Assembly (NCBI GenBank): GCA_044221335.1
Contig: JBGAPI010000055.1
Span: 1 to 36,951 of the forward strand
Source of the DNA: JBGAPI01 sp044221335
Lineage (GTDB): Bacteria > Pseudomonadota > Gammaproteobacteria > Xanthomonadales > Ahniellaceae
DNA length: 36,951 nt
Direction: 5' to 3'
Numbering within the stretch: position 1 is the stretch's first letter; the number at the start of each line of letters is the position of its first letter. Under the pieces are notes generated by a model. The model was not told the origin of the DNA. It did not search any database and saw nothing but the letters and a program-made list of their open reading frames with translations. The translations under genes were made by a program, and so were the position numbers. Below are positions 6,615 through 14,728 of this stretch, one piece after another.

Positions 6615-7463
6615 CTACCCGGAGAAGGGTTCGCTGCGCTCCAGTCCTTTCCACAATTCGTCGACGGGTTGCTCGAGATCCTGGGCGAAATTCGCTCCGG
6701 TAATCCGGAGGCGCCAGCGGGCACGGGTGTTCTCGGGCGTCGTCGACGGCAGCGTGTGGCCGGGCTGGTTCTCGAGGTAGGTCGCGGCGTCGGCGCCGGC
6801 CGGGAGCGGGTCGCTGCGGAAGTGGAACCAGAGGTCGTAGCCGTTACCCATGCGGCGCAGTCGCGGGTCCGCCAGGAGACGCTCGACCATGGCCTTGGCG
6901 CGCGGTTCGAAGCTCGCGGGGTCGGCGTAGATGTAGATCCAGAGGTTGATCCCCATGCCCTTGCCATAGCCGTCGAGCACCTGCGGGGCGTCCAGCTTGC
7001 GCAGCACGGCGAGATCGCTCGGCAGGCCGTCCTTGATCGCGACGAAGCCGTTGAACTCGTCCATCCGGAGCGCGACGCGCGGCGCGTCCGGCGCCTGCAC
7101 GCGCTCGGCGAAATAGGCCAGCAGCGGCGTCCGGATCAGGTTGCCGCGCAGGTCGTCCTCGATCGCGACCAGCGTCATCGTCTGGTCGGCCGCCGTCGAA
7201 TAGCGCGGCCAGATGACGAAGTTGGTCGGCAGGTCGAAGGGTTTTCCGTCGATCCACACGCTGAGATCGCACTGGCTGTTCCAGACGATGCAGCTGTTGC
7301 GCACCTGCGCGCCGGAGGCCTGCAGCTTCAGGCCGTAGGTCTGGTCCAGGTAGGTCGTGGCATCGGCAAGGATGCGCGCCTCCTGTTCGGGGCGTAGCTT
7401 CGGCGGCTCGGTGCAGCCGGCCAGCAGCAGTGCGGCCGGCAGCAGGATCGACTTCCAGTGCAT
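6615..7463 (-). CDS. Putative lipoprotein of unknown function (282 aa)
   Basis: The N-terminus MHWKSILLPAALLLAGC is a lipoprotein signal with a LAGC lipobox; Cys17 would be the lipidated residue. The mature part is globular and hydrophilic, with no further membrane segment. Visible stretches such as NLWIYIYADPASFEPRAKAM and GNGYDLWFHFRSDPLP do not match a family I can name. The start is set by the signal peptide at 7463; the frame is open upstream. Its stop is 21 bp from the convergent hydroxylase gene. It is read divergently from the RidA-type lipoprotein across a 205-bp spacer that should hold both promoters. Confidence 0.75.
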   Translation of the reverse strand: MHWKSILLPAALLLAGCTEPPKLRPEQEARILADATTYLDQTYGLKLQASGAQVRNSCIVWNSQCDLSVWIDGKPFDLPTNFVIWPRYSTAADQTMTLVAIEDDLRGNLIRTPLLAYFAERVQAPDAPRVALRMDEFNGFVAIKDGLPSDLAVLRKLDAPQVLDGYGKGMGINLWIYIYADPASFEPRAKAMVERLLADPRLRRMGNGYDLWFHFRSDPLPAGADAATYLENQPGHTLPSTTPENTRARWRLRITGANFAQDLEQPVDELWKGLERSEPFSG

Positions 7464-7668
7464 CGGGGTTCTCCAGGACTCGTCGGATTGTGCCGATGCC
7501 ACGCGGGAAGGTCACCGCGGGGCTCACCCGACGCTACCGGAGACGAGCGGATGTCCGGTTCGACCGGCAAATGCCGTTCCGCCGAGCATGGACGAGACAG
7601 TAGATTTGCACTCCTGGATGAGGTCGCTCGATGCGGCCCCCGATTCCCCGCTGCCCGAGGACGCCCCG

Positions 7669-8130
7669 ATGCGCCGCTCCCTGCGTACGCTGCCGCCGCT
7701 GCTCCTGAGCCTCGCCGCCTGCCATGCCGAGCGTCCGTCGCCACCGCCGGAGTTCATCACCGCGCCGGGCGCGGCGGCGAGCCTGCCGTTCTCCGAGGCG
7801 GTGCGGGCAAACGGCTGGCTGATCCTGTCCGGGCAGATCGGCGTGAAGCCCGGCACGATCGAGCTCGTCTCCGGCGGCATCGAGGCGGAGGCCAAGCAGA
7901 CGATGGACAACATCGTCGCGACCCTGGCGCGGCAGAACCTGACGACCGACGACGTGGTGAAGTGCAGCGTGTTCCTCGCCGAAATCAAGGACTGGCCGGC
8001 GTTCAACGCGATCTACCGCGGCTACTTCGGCAAGCACTTTCCGGCCCGCAGCGCGCTCGCCGCCAGCGGTCTCGCGCTCAATGCGCGGGTCGAGGTCGAG
8101 TGCGTGGCCGTCGATCGCCATGCGCGCTGA
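7669..8130 (+). CDS. RidA/YjgF-family lipoprotein
   Basis: A 153-residue protein with a lipoprotein signal (MRRSLRTLPPLLLSLAAC, Cys18 lipidated) followed by one RidA domain. Domain features: PFSEAVRANGWLILSGQIG, the EAEAKQTMDNI helix, DDVVKCSVFLAEIKDW, the substrate Arg in PARSALAAS and the closing VEVECVAVD. Cytosolic RidA hydrolyses reactive enamine/imine intermediates from pyridoxal-phosphate enzymes. Here the signal would place the domain in the periplasm on a membrane, which is unusual for the classic role, so a different substrate is likely. The ATG at 7669 was chosen because it gives a clean lipobox. Confidence 0.8.
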   Translation: MRRSLRTLPPLLLSLAACHAERPSPPPEFITAPGAAASLPFSEAVRANGWLILSGQIGVKPGTIELVSGGIEAEAKQTMDNIVATLARQNLTTDDVVKCSVFLAEIKDWPAFNAIYRGYFGKHFPARSALAASGLALNARVEVECVAVDRHAR

Positions 8131-8200
8131 TCCCGCGGGCAGGTGGGGCGCGAGCCCCGATAGCCACGCCCCGAAACCGCAGCAGGTACGACGTCTCCTC

Positions 8201-9436
8201 ATGGCCGGACCGTTCATCACTGCCCTCCTCGCCCTGTTCGGCAGCGGCCCTGCCGCCGCCGCGAAGGACGACGTCGCCACCGAGACCGTCGGCCCCTTCA
8301 CCATCGAAGGCGCCGGCCGGCGGATCTCGACCGGCGCCTTTCCCAATACGTCCGGCAATCCTTTCGCGACGATGCGGGTGTCGAGCTATCGCGTGCTCTA
8401 CCAGGGCAAGCCGCTGTCGGCCGCCGGCGCGATCGATCGCACCGACGGCATGGATCTCAACAGCGGCCCCGAGGCCGCCGGCGAGCGCTTCTGGGACGTG
8501 CGCGCGCTCGACGGCGCACCGCGACCGGCGCTGATCGCGGGCCACACCGGCGTCTGGCTGTTCGACGAGGTCGACGGCAAGCCGCGCGTGCAGAGGCTGG
8601 CCGCGCCGGACTCGAGCATGGCGAGCTGGCAGTTCCTCGATGAGAAGGACGGCCAGCCCGGCCCGGAACAGACGATCGCCATCCGCGACTCCAGCGCCGA
8701 GTCGCGCCACATCGGCGGTGGCACGCTGCTGCTGATCAACCACAGGATGCTGATCGACGTCGCCACGCTCGAACTGTTCCCGCTGCGGATCAACAGCACC
8801 GAGTTCGTCGACGCGGCGAGCCGCTACAACGCCGGCGGCCGGCCGGTCGTCGCGCTGTCGCCGTCGCGACGCCAGGCCGTCTACCTCGGCTACAACGACG
8901 ACAACGACATCGGCCTCGTCGTCGCCGACTGGCGCGCGCGAAAGGTCTACGCACTGCCGATCGATGCGGAGGGCATGGACTTCATCGAGCCGAGCGACTT
9001 CACGCCCGACTGGTTCGCGCACTTCTTCGAGTGGCGCGGCAGCGGCGGCGCCGACGAGCGCCTCGCGCTGCGCGCGAAGCCGGCACCGTGGCCGCGCCTC
9101 GGCCGCTTCGTCGACTTCGGCGACACGGTCGAGTACCGCATCCCGGCAGTCGACGAGCGCATGCTGCTGGCCGTCCGCCAGTTCGTCGAGGCCCAGCCCG
9201 GCTGCTCGCTCGATGCCGCCCGCAGCAAGGGCGAGAGTTTCAGTTATGCCTGCGACGGCAAGCCCATCGTGCTCTGGCGAAATGGCGCTGCGGTCGATCT
9301 GTACGCCGAGCGGCCGAAGGGGTTTCTCGTGCCGGGAACGAAAGAGCTGATCCGGTCGCTCGGGGAGCAGTTCAATGCGGTGCTGAGGTCCGGCAAGCAC
9401 CAGGGCTTGTTCCTGTCCGGCAAGGAAACGCCCTGA
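8201..9436 (+). CDS. Secreted hypothetical protein (411 aa)
   Basis: Starting at ATG 8201, the protein begins with a Sec signal (MAGPFITALLALFGSGPAAAA, cleavage near residue 21). The remaining roughly 390 residues are hydrophilic with repeated beta-strand-like stretches (GERFWDVRALDG, RPALIAGHTGVWLFDEV, RQAVYLGYNDDNDIGLVV), which could form a propeller-like fold. I recognise no enzymatic motif or family. Two cysteines (in QPGCSLDA and SYACDGK) near the C-terminus could form a disulphide. It follows the RidA lipoprotein by 70 bp and may be co-transcribed. The REP-like palindrome at 9442 lies just after its stop. Its role is unknown. Confidence 0.7.
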   Translation: MAGPFITALLALFGSGPAAAAKDDVATETVGPFTIEGAGRRISTGAFPNTSGNPFATMRVSSYRVLYQGKPLSAAGAIDRTDGMDLNSGPEAAGERFWDVRALDGAPRPALIAGHTGVWLFDEVDGKPRVQRLAAPDSSMASWQFLDEKDGQPGPEQTIAIRDSSAESRHIGGGTLLLINHRMLIDVATLELFPLRINSTEFVDAASRYNAGGRPVVALSPSRRQAVYLGYNDDNDIGLVVADWRARKVYALPIDAEGMDFIEPSDFTPDWFAHFFEWRGSGGADERLALRAKPAPWPRLGRFVDFGDTVEYRIPAVDERMLLAVRQFVEAQPGCSLDAARSKGESFSYACDGKPIVLWRNGAAVDLYAERPKGFLVPGTKELIRSLGEQFNAVLRSGKHQGLFLSGKETP

Positions 9437-9441
9437 CGCGC

Positions 9442-9506
9442 TGTGGGAGCGGCGGAAGCCGCGATCCTCCTGCGGTGTGACGGCCGCGGCTTCCGCCGCT
9501 CCTACA
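9442..9506. repeat. REP-like inverted repeat (family A)
   Basis: GTGGGAGCGGCGGAAGCCGC on the left and GCGGCTTCCGCCGCTCCTAC on the right form a long imperfect palindrome around about 20 bases. This core (GGGAGCGGC...GCCGC) is a familiar intergenic REP/REPIN sequence in Xanthomonadales and pseudomonads. It lies between the secreted hypothetical protein and the ATP-grasp gene. Confidence 0.75.
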
Positions 9507-9515
9507 ATTGCCGAC

Positions 9516-10334
9516 ATGGAATTGGTACTCCTCGAAGATCGGCTTCTCGTTGCCAGTGAACCAACCGGCGTCGCGGCCTACGACTTCGACTTCGCGCTGC
9601 ATTTCGCCAGCCGGCACCCCTACGAACTCGATCCGGGCTGGCCACTGCTGCCGCGCATCGGAGCGACCGACGACTATGCGTCCTACTACCGGCGCACCGT
9701 CGACGAACTCGGCGTGCATTGCGTCAACTCGCCCGACGCTCACGCAATCGCGAGCGAGCTGCCGCTGTGGTATCCGCTGATCGAGGAGCTCACCGCCCGA
9801 TCGCGGATCTACGAGCGCCTGCCCGATGCGGACGAGGTCGAGCGCGAGTTCGGCTGGCCGGTGTTCCTGAAGGGCGCGCGCCAGACCAGCAAGCACAATC
9901 CCGACCTCGCCGCGGTGCGCGACCGCGAGCACTATCTCGACGTCTGCCGCCGCTATCGCGCCGATCCCATCCTGCATTGGCAATCGCCAGTGCTGCGCGA
10001 GTTCCTGCAGCTGCAGCGACTATCGGGCACTGTCACCGGCAAGATCGCGCCATCCCTGGAGTTCCGCTCGTTCTGGTGGAACGGTCGCTGCGTTGGCTGG
10101 GGCCCTTACTGGTACCAGCTGCGCGCCTACCGCGCCGACGACGAGGCGGCCGGTATCGCGATGGCGGCGGAGGTCGCACGACGACTGTCGGTGCCCTTCC
10201 TGGTGGTCGACCTGGCGAAGACCGTCGACGGTCGCTGGGTCGTCATCGAGTGCAACGATGCGCAGGAGTCGGGGCATGCCGGGATCGCCCCGCAGGTGCT
10301 GTGGCGCAACCTGCTCGACGCGATGAAGTCGTAG
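9516..10334 (+). CDS. ATP-grasp domain protein
   Basis: A 272-residue cytosolic protein with the hallmarks of a compact ATP-grasp ligase (R2K/DUF4343-like). The nucleotide-binding Lys lies in FGWPVFLKGARQTSKHN, LREFLQLQRL contributes the hinge, EFRSFWWNGR follows, and the metal-binding acidic residues are in VVDLAKTVDGRWVVIECND. Relatives couple ATP hydrolysis to forming an amide or similar bond, often on peptides or amino acids; the substrate here is unknown. The start at 9516 lies about ten bases after the REP-like element and has no clear Shine-Dalgarno sequence. The TAG stop at 10332-10334 is the first part of the next REP-like palindrome. It converges on dapE. Confidence 0.7.
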   Translation: MELVLLEDRLLVASEPTGVAAYDFDFALHFASRHPYELDPGWPLLPRIGATDDYASYYRRTVDELGVHCVNSPDAHAIASELPLWYPLIEELTARSRIYERLPDADEVEREFGWPVFLKGARQTSKHNPDLAAVRDREHYLDVCRRYRADPILHWQSPVLREFLQLQRLSGTVTGKIAPSLEFRSFWWNGRCVGWGPYWYQLRAYRADDEAAGIAMAAEVARRLSVPFLVVDLAKTVDGRWVVIECNDAQESGHAGIAPQVLWRNLLDAMKS

Positions 10335-10393
10335 GGCGCGCACCGCGCGCCATTGCCGCAACGCTTCGCGATGGCGGGCGGTGCCCGCCCTAC
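10331..10393. repeat. REP-like palindrome (family B) supplying two stop codons
   Basis: The element runs from GTAGGGCGCGC to its inverted end GCGGGCGG...GCCCGCCCTAC. Its left TAG ends the ATP-grasp gene; its right CTA, read on the minus strand, ends dapE. It is the same family as the copies at 34020-34108 and 35419-35507, with the core AGGGCGCGC...GCGCGCC. Confidence 0.75.
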
Positions 10394-11514
10394 AACAAGC
10401 GCTGCAGCACCCGGAGGTAGATCTTCGCGACCTGGTCCAGCTCGACGATCCGCACGTGCTCGTCGATCTTGTGGATGCTGGCGTTGACCGGGCCGAGTTC
10501 GACCACTTCGGCGCCGTGGGCGGCGAGGAAGCGGGCGTCGGAGGTGCCACCGCCGGTATCCGGGCGGGCGACGATGCCGGTGATCTCCTCGATCGCCGCG
10601 GTGGCGGCGGCACGGAGCTTGCCCGGCTGGGTCAGGAACGGCGACGCGCCCAGTTCCCACTCGATCCGGTAGTCGAGGCTGTGGCGGACCAGGATCGCCT
10701 CGACATCGCGCATCAGGTCCTCGGCGCGCGAGGCCGTGCTGAAGCGGAAGTTGAAGTCGAAGCGCAGTTCGCCCGGGATCACGTTGTAGGCGCCGGTGCC
10801 GGAGTGGATGTTCGAGATCTGGAAGGTCGTCGGCGGAAAGTCGCCGTTGCCGTTGTCCCAGCGCTGTGCCGCGAGATCGGCCAGCGCCGGCGCGACGGCG
10901 TGGATCGGATTCAGCGCCAGCGCGGGATAGGCGATGTGGCCCTGCACGCCGCGCACCAGCACGTGGCCGTGCAGCGAGCCGCGGCGGCCGACGCGGATGA
11001 TGTCGCCGAGGTCGGACTTCGAGGAGGGTTCGCCGACTACCGCGTAGTGCACCTTCTGGCCGCGCTGCACGAAGGCTTCCATCACCTTCTTCACGCCGTC
11101 GATCGAGGGGCCTTCCTCGTCGCTGGTCAGCAGCAGGCCGACGGTGCCGGCGTGGCCCGGCTGGCCGCGCACGAAACTCTCCAGCGCCACCGTCATCGCG
11201 GCGACCGAGCCTTTCATGTCGGCCGCGCCGCGGGCGTAGAGCTTGCCGTCCCGCACCGTCGGCTCGAACGGCGGCGAACTCCACTGGTCCAGTGGACCGG
11301 TCGGCACGACGTCGGTGTGCCCGACGAACGCGACCACCGGATCGCCACTGCCGTGGCGCACCCACAGGTTGTCGACCTGGCCGAAGCGCAGGTGCTCGAC
11401 GGTGAATCCGAGCCGCGCGAGCCGCGCGCCGAGGAGTTGCTGGCAGCCGGCGTCGTCCGGGGTGACGGAGGCGCGACGGCAGAGTTCGATGGTGAGGTCG
11501 AGGATGTCGGTCAT
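10390..11514 (-). CDS. dapE: Succinyl-diaminopimelate desuccinylase
   Basis: A full-length (374 aa) DapE, the zinc-dependent amidohydrolase that removes succinate from N-succinyl-LL-2,6-diaminopimelate in the lysine/meso-DAP pathway feeding peptidoglycan. All key residues are at the expected places: His66 and Asp68 in VGHTD, Asp99 in GAADMKG, Glu133-Glu134 in SDEEGPSIDG, Glu162 in VVGEPSS and His348 in NASIHKIDEH. The dimerisation domain lies between (RVGRRGSLHGHV and onward). The start at 11514 gives the standard N-terminus. The stop codon lies in a REP-like palindrome shared with the convergent ATP-grasp gene. The 132-bp stretch upstream must hold its promoter. Identification is firm. Confidence 0.96.
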   Translation of the reverse strand: MTDILDLTIELCRRASVTPDDAGCQQLLGARLARLGFTVEHLRFGQVDNLWVRHGSGDPVVAFVGHTDVVPTGPLDQWSSPPFEPTVRDGKLYARGAADMKGSVAAMTVALESFVRGQPGHAGTVGLLLTSDEEGPSIDGVKKVMEAFVQRGQKVHYAVVGEPSSKSDLGDIIRVGRRGSLHGHVLVRGVQGHIAYPALALNPIHAVAPALADLAAQRWDNGNGDFPPTTFQISNIHSGTGAYNVIPGELRFDFNFRFSTASRAEDLMRDVEAILVRHSLDYRIEWELGASPFLTQPGKLRAAATAAIEEITGIVARPDTGGGTSDARFLAAHGAEVVELGPVNASIHKIDEHVRIVELDQVAKIYLRVLQRLL

Positions 11515-11646
11515 GGCGGGAGTCTGCCAGACCGACCTGAAGCTGCGTCGTACGGAATTCGCATTTGCGTCGGGCGGACGGACAGGGCCGTCGCGGATTC
11601 GTTCCGGCCTCCACCTCCCGTTGCCCCTCCCCCGCGGGGTCGACCG

Positions 11647-12927
11647 CTAGTTCGCCCGTCCCGCGACGGCAGCCGCGCTGCCGCAGCGTTCGGCCAGCGC
11701 CTCCAGCGCTGCCGCCTCGGGAGGATGGAGGTGCGTGTCGACCACCCGCTGTCGCGCCGCGCAGGCTTCGTCGGCGTGGCCCGCCGCGTCGGCACTGCGC
11801 GCCAGCAGGATCAGGCTGCCGACATCGGCGCGCAGCGCGAGGTTTTCCCGCGCCAGCGCCAGGGCCTCGGCCGGCGCGTGGCGCTGGGTCAGGAGGAACT
11901 CCGCCAGGTGCTGGGCGTAGCCTGCACGGTGCCGCTCCAGCAGCTTCCGGTAGCCGGCTTCGGCCTCGCGCTCCAGCCGCGCCGCCGTGTCCGGATGCCC
12001 GGTCGCCCGCTCGACCAGCGCCAGGGCGGCCTGGTACTCGGGATTCGCGGTCTGCGCGATCACGTCCCGGTACAGGTCTCGCGCTTCGTCGAACCTGCCG
12101 AGGCGGTAGTCGCATTCCGCCAGGTGTTCCGTGGCGAGCGCGTAGCTCGGGAAGCGCTCGTGGGCGTTGGCGAAGAAGCGCCGCGCCTCGGCGAACTGCC
12201 CGAAGCGCAGGAGCGCGATGCCCTGCTGGATGTACAGCCAGGACAACTGCGCCGGACTGGTGTCGGTGAACAGGTCCTGGGCCGCCCGGAAATGCTGGCT
12301 GGCGCCGGCCAGGTCACCGGACAGGACGCGCAGGTCGGCGCGATGCGCCAGTTCGTAGAAATCCGGGACCGGCTGGACCGAGTTCGCGATCTCGTCGCGC
12401 AGGCGGTCGTAGCGTCCCTGCGCCACGTCGAGATCCCGCTGCACGCGGGCGACCAGTGCGGGCGCCGCAGCCAGCGCCCGCGCCCGCTCCAGTGCCGTGC
12501 TCGCCTCGTCGAAGCGGTGGAAGACGGACAGCGCGGAGGCGCGCATCAGCCACGCGTCGGCCGGTGCCGACGCCGCCGCGATCGCGGCCTCGGTCTCGGC
12601 CAGCGCGAGCTCGGCATCTTCGATCCGCCCCAGCAGCCGGAAGCGCTGCAGCAGGCCGTTGGCCAGCGCCGAGTGCCCCTCGGGCTTTGGATCCCGCTGC
12701 AGGTCCGCGCGCAGTCCGTCGAGCCGCGATTCGAGATTGGCGAGATAGATCCGCGAATCGGTGGTCGCGAGGCGCTCGCGCGATGCCGGGTAGCGCTGAG
12801 CGAGTTCGGCCGCGAGCCCGCCCGACGGCGCGGAGGCCGTACGGACGGGCGCGCTGCAACCGGCCAGCAACGCGACGGCCGCGACGAGCAGGGGCGGGCA
12901 AACCCCGCCCAGCCATGCCTTCCTCAT
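11647..12927 (-). CDS. TPR-repeat lipoprotein
   Basis: A 426-residue protein with a lipoprotein signal (LLVAAVALLAGC lipobox within the first 25 residues) and then a long alpha-helical solenoid. Repeats with the TPR pattern are visible, for example LYIQQGIALLRFGQFAEARRF, LAECDYRLGRFDEARDLY and ALALVERATGHPDTAARLE. The protein probably scaffolds partners at the membrane on the periplasmic side. The ATG at 12927 has GGTGG about seven bases upstream; a GTG at 12936 is the alternative. It follows the DUF4331 gene by 16-25 bp on the same strand, and this pairing of DUF4331 with a TPR protein recurs in other proteobacteria. No enzymatic motif is visible. Confidence 0.8.
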   Translation of the reverse strand: MRKAWLGGVCPPLLVAAVALLAGCSAPVRTASAPSGGLAAELAQRYPASRERLATTDSRIYLANLESRLDGLRADLQRDPKPEGHSALANGLLQRFRLLGRIEDAELALAETEAAIAAASAPADAWLMRASALSVFHRFDEASTALERARALAAAPALVARVQRDLDVAQGRYDRLRDEIANSVQPVPDFYELAHRADLRVLSGDLAGASQHFRAAQDLFTDTSPAQLSWLYIQQGIALLRFGQFAEARRFFANAHERFPSYALATEHLAECDYRLGRFDEARDLYRDVIAQTANPEYQAALALVERATGHPDTAARLEREAEAGYRKLLERHRAGYAQHLAEFLLTQRHAPAEALALARENLALRADVGSLILLARSADAAGHADEACAARQRVVDTHLHPPEAAALEALAERCGSAAAVAGRAN

Positions 12928-12952
12928 CGGTTCCACCCGCCGACAGCGATGA

Positions 12953-14425
12953 CTACAGCGGGTTTCCGAGGAACGGGAAGTCGCCGAGGAAAACGCTGTC
13001 GAGCGCGACGTTGTCGGAGACGCCCGGGCCGACGATCGCGCCGAGCGAGTCGTCGATCACGTCGCGCTGCAGGGTCCGGCCGCCGCAGTCGTTCGTCACG
13101 CCCAGTTCGACCGCGAGATAGCGCGTGCAGCTCGACTTGCTGGTGTCGATGGTCAGCCGGTCATCGACCAGGACGCCGGCCAGCGTCGCCGGCGGCAGCA
13201 CCGCGTTTCCGCTGACGCCGTCGAGAGTGTCGAGCGCGGCGAGGTTGCTCTGCATTTCCGCCCGGAACAGCCCAGCCCAGGTACTGCGGTCGGACGCGCG
13301 GTTGTAGGCGTCCTTCAAGGCCGTGCCGGTGTTCGGCAGGACGTTGATCAGCACCGTGTTGATTCCGGGTCGGCCCATCCGGTCGATCTGTCCGCTGGTG
13401 AGGAACGAGCACGGCAGATCGCGGATCTGGGTCAGGCGACTGAGGCTCACCGTCCCGCTCGGAGCGCCCTGGCTGAAGTTGGGATCGGTGGTGGTGAACG
13501 TCATCGTCCCGGAATTGCAGTTGCTGAACTCGAAGTTCAGCGTCCCGAACGGACGCACGTTGATCTCGCCGACCGAGCGCTCCGGCGGCGGAAACAGCCC
13601 GCCGTAGGTCGACACCGCGTTGGTGATGGTCGCGCGATTGCCATCGATGGTGCCGTCGCCGAACACCCAGCGCTGCAGGCCGCCGAAGGCGCTGTAGGTG
13701 TTCCAGGTCGCGACCAGCCGGAGCGGCCCGCCTGCGGTCAGCGGATCCAGCACTTCCAGCTGGACGCCATAGCCCGGGCTTGCCGGGTTGTACCAGAGTC
13801 CACTGAATCCGGAGGTGATGCCGGTCTCCCCGAGACGCTTGGTCGCGGCAGAGACCCGCAGTACCGGATTCGCTCCGCCGTTGTTGAGCCGGCTCTTGTC
13901 GATACCCAGGACGATGGCCAGGGTGTTGCCGGTGAAGAACTCGACGCCGGGGTTGGTGAAGCTTGGAGCCAGCGTGGCGCGCGTGCGGTTGAACGCCGGC
14001 AGGTCGAAAAAGAACGGATCGTCGCGCAGTCCCGTCCAGACCCGGAGACCGCTGCCCTGCACGACCCGCTCGATGCCGCCGCTGGCGGACAGTCCGCCGG
14101 GTCCGTTGCAGGCGACGCGATTGCCGAGGTCCGAAAACCGGCAGCTGATCGTGATCTCGCCCCCCGCCGCCCCGTTGTCGATGAGGAACTGGTAGTCAAC
14201 CGCATCGGAGAAGCGCGAGTTGTAGGTGGCGAACGGCACCAGGGTCGCCGCCACCACCACTTCGTTCGCGTTGCCGGGGTTCATGAACGCGTAGACGTCG
14301 TTGATGTCCGCGGCCGGATCGTTGGTCGACAGTGGCGAGTCACGGTGATCGGCGGCGCTGGCGGAGGCCGCCGCCAGGAACACGGCCAGTCCGCCGATGG
14401 CAGTAATGAAACGAAGCTGTCGCAT
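12953..14425 (-). CDS. DUF4331-family secreted protein with an inserted domain
   Basis: 490 residues beginning with a Sec signal (FITAIGGLAVFLAAASASA). The DUF4331 signature ADHRDSP follows at about residues 26-31, then DINDVYAFMNP, IDNGAAGGEI and, near the C-terminus, QIDRMGRPGINTVLI and AVELGVTNDCGGRTLQRDV. Between about residues 201 and 340 lies an extra domain that DUF4331 proteins normally lack. It starts FSGLWYNPASPGYGVQLEV and ends with an NC-SGT-F and LTQI-LPC pattern, resembling a separate domain seen in Lysobacterales secreted proteins. The start at 14425 is fixed by GAGGAGG upstream. It leads the operon with the TPR lipoprotein. Function of the family is unknown; extracytoplasmic location is likely. 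Confidence 0.85.
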   Translation of the reverse strand: MRQLRFITAIGGLAVFLAAASASAADHRDSPLSTNDPAADINDVYAFMNPGNANEVVVAATLVPFATYNSRFSDAVDYQFLIDNGAAGGEITISCRFSDLGNRVACNGPGGLSASGGIERVVQGSGLRVWTGLRDDPFFFDLPAFNRTRATLAPSFTNPGVEFFTGNTLAIVLGIDKSRLNNGGANPVLRVSAATKRLGETGITSGFSGLWYNPASPGYGVQLEVLDPLTAGGPLRLVATWNTYSAFGGLQRWVFGDGTIDGNRATITNAVSTYGGLFPPPERSVGEINVRPFGTLNFEFSNCNSGTMTFTTTDPNFSQGAPSGTVSLSRLTQIRDLPCSFLTSGQIDRMGRPGINTVLINVLPNTGTALKDAYNRASDRSTWAGLFRAEMQSNLAALDTLDGVSGNAVLPPATLAGVLVDDRLTIDTSKSSCTRYLAVELGVTNDCGGRTLQRDVIDDSLGAIVGPGVSDNVALDSVFLGDFPFLGNPL

Positions 14426-14443
14426 GATGATCCTCCTCGAGAA

Positions 14444-14470
14444 GTCGGACACCGCGAAGAATTTCTTTCC
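14444..14470 (-). promoter_or_regulatory. Possible ECF-type promoter of the DUF4331 operon
   Basis: Read on the minus strand the segment begins GGAAAGAAATTCTTCGCG and ends GTGTCCGAC, a GGAA -35-like element and a GTC -10-like element about 16 bases apart, ending about 18 bases before the start codon. ECF promoters commonly have GGAA and CGTC-type boxes, and an ECF sigma gene lies 3.5 kb away. The stretch upstream of that gene contains a similar ATTTCGCG..GTCC sequence. This is pattern matching by eye. Confidence 0.3.
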
Positions 14471-14650
14471 GATGACTGGACGGGCCAGAGTCCATGAACT
14501 CCACCGACGTCACCGATGAACCATGGGTCCGCAGTGAAACGTCGACAGCGCCCAAATCATGGGCGCTAGCGCATGTACGATCAACCCGTCGATCCCGCCT
14601 GAACGGTCGTACTACGCCGAGCCGCGGCGATTGGATGCAGCGAGGTCGGC

Positions 14651-14699
14651 CCGGCGCGAGGAGGCGCCGGACCGGTCCCGTACCGGGGCGGAGCGCCCC
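14651..14699 (-). terminator. Two GC-rich hairpins after the sigma/HEAT operon
   Basis: Downstream of the last gene of the minus-strand operon (stop at 14729) are two perfect hairpins: GGGGCG/CGCCCC at 14685-14699 and CCGGCGC/GCGCCGG at 14651-14670. Neither is followed by a T tract, so they may stop transcription weakly, aid Rho, or stabilise the mRNA 3' end. Confidence 0.4.
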
Positions 14700-14728
14700 A
14701 GGGCTGAATCGGGGTGGGATGCGGTGCG

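Noticed and set aside
9442..10393. CRISPR-like repeats
   Set aside because: The repeated units are single palindromes at gene ends, without regular spacing, spacers or cas genes.
10381..13215. A 944-codon open frame on the plus strand
   Set aside because: It is the antisense of dapE and the TPR lipoprotein; open antisense frames are expected at this GC content, and the composition lacks hydrophobic cores.
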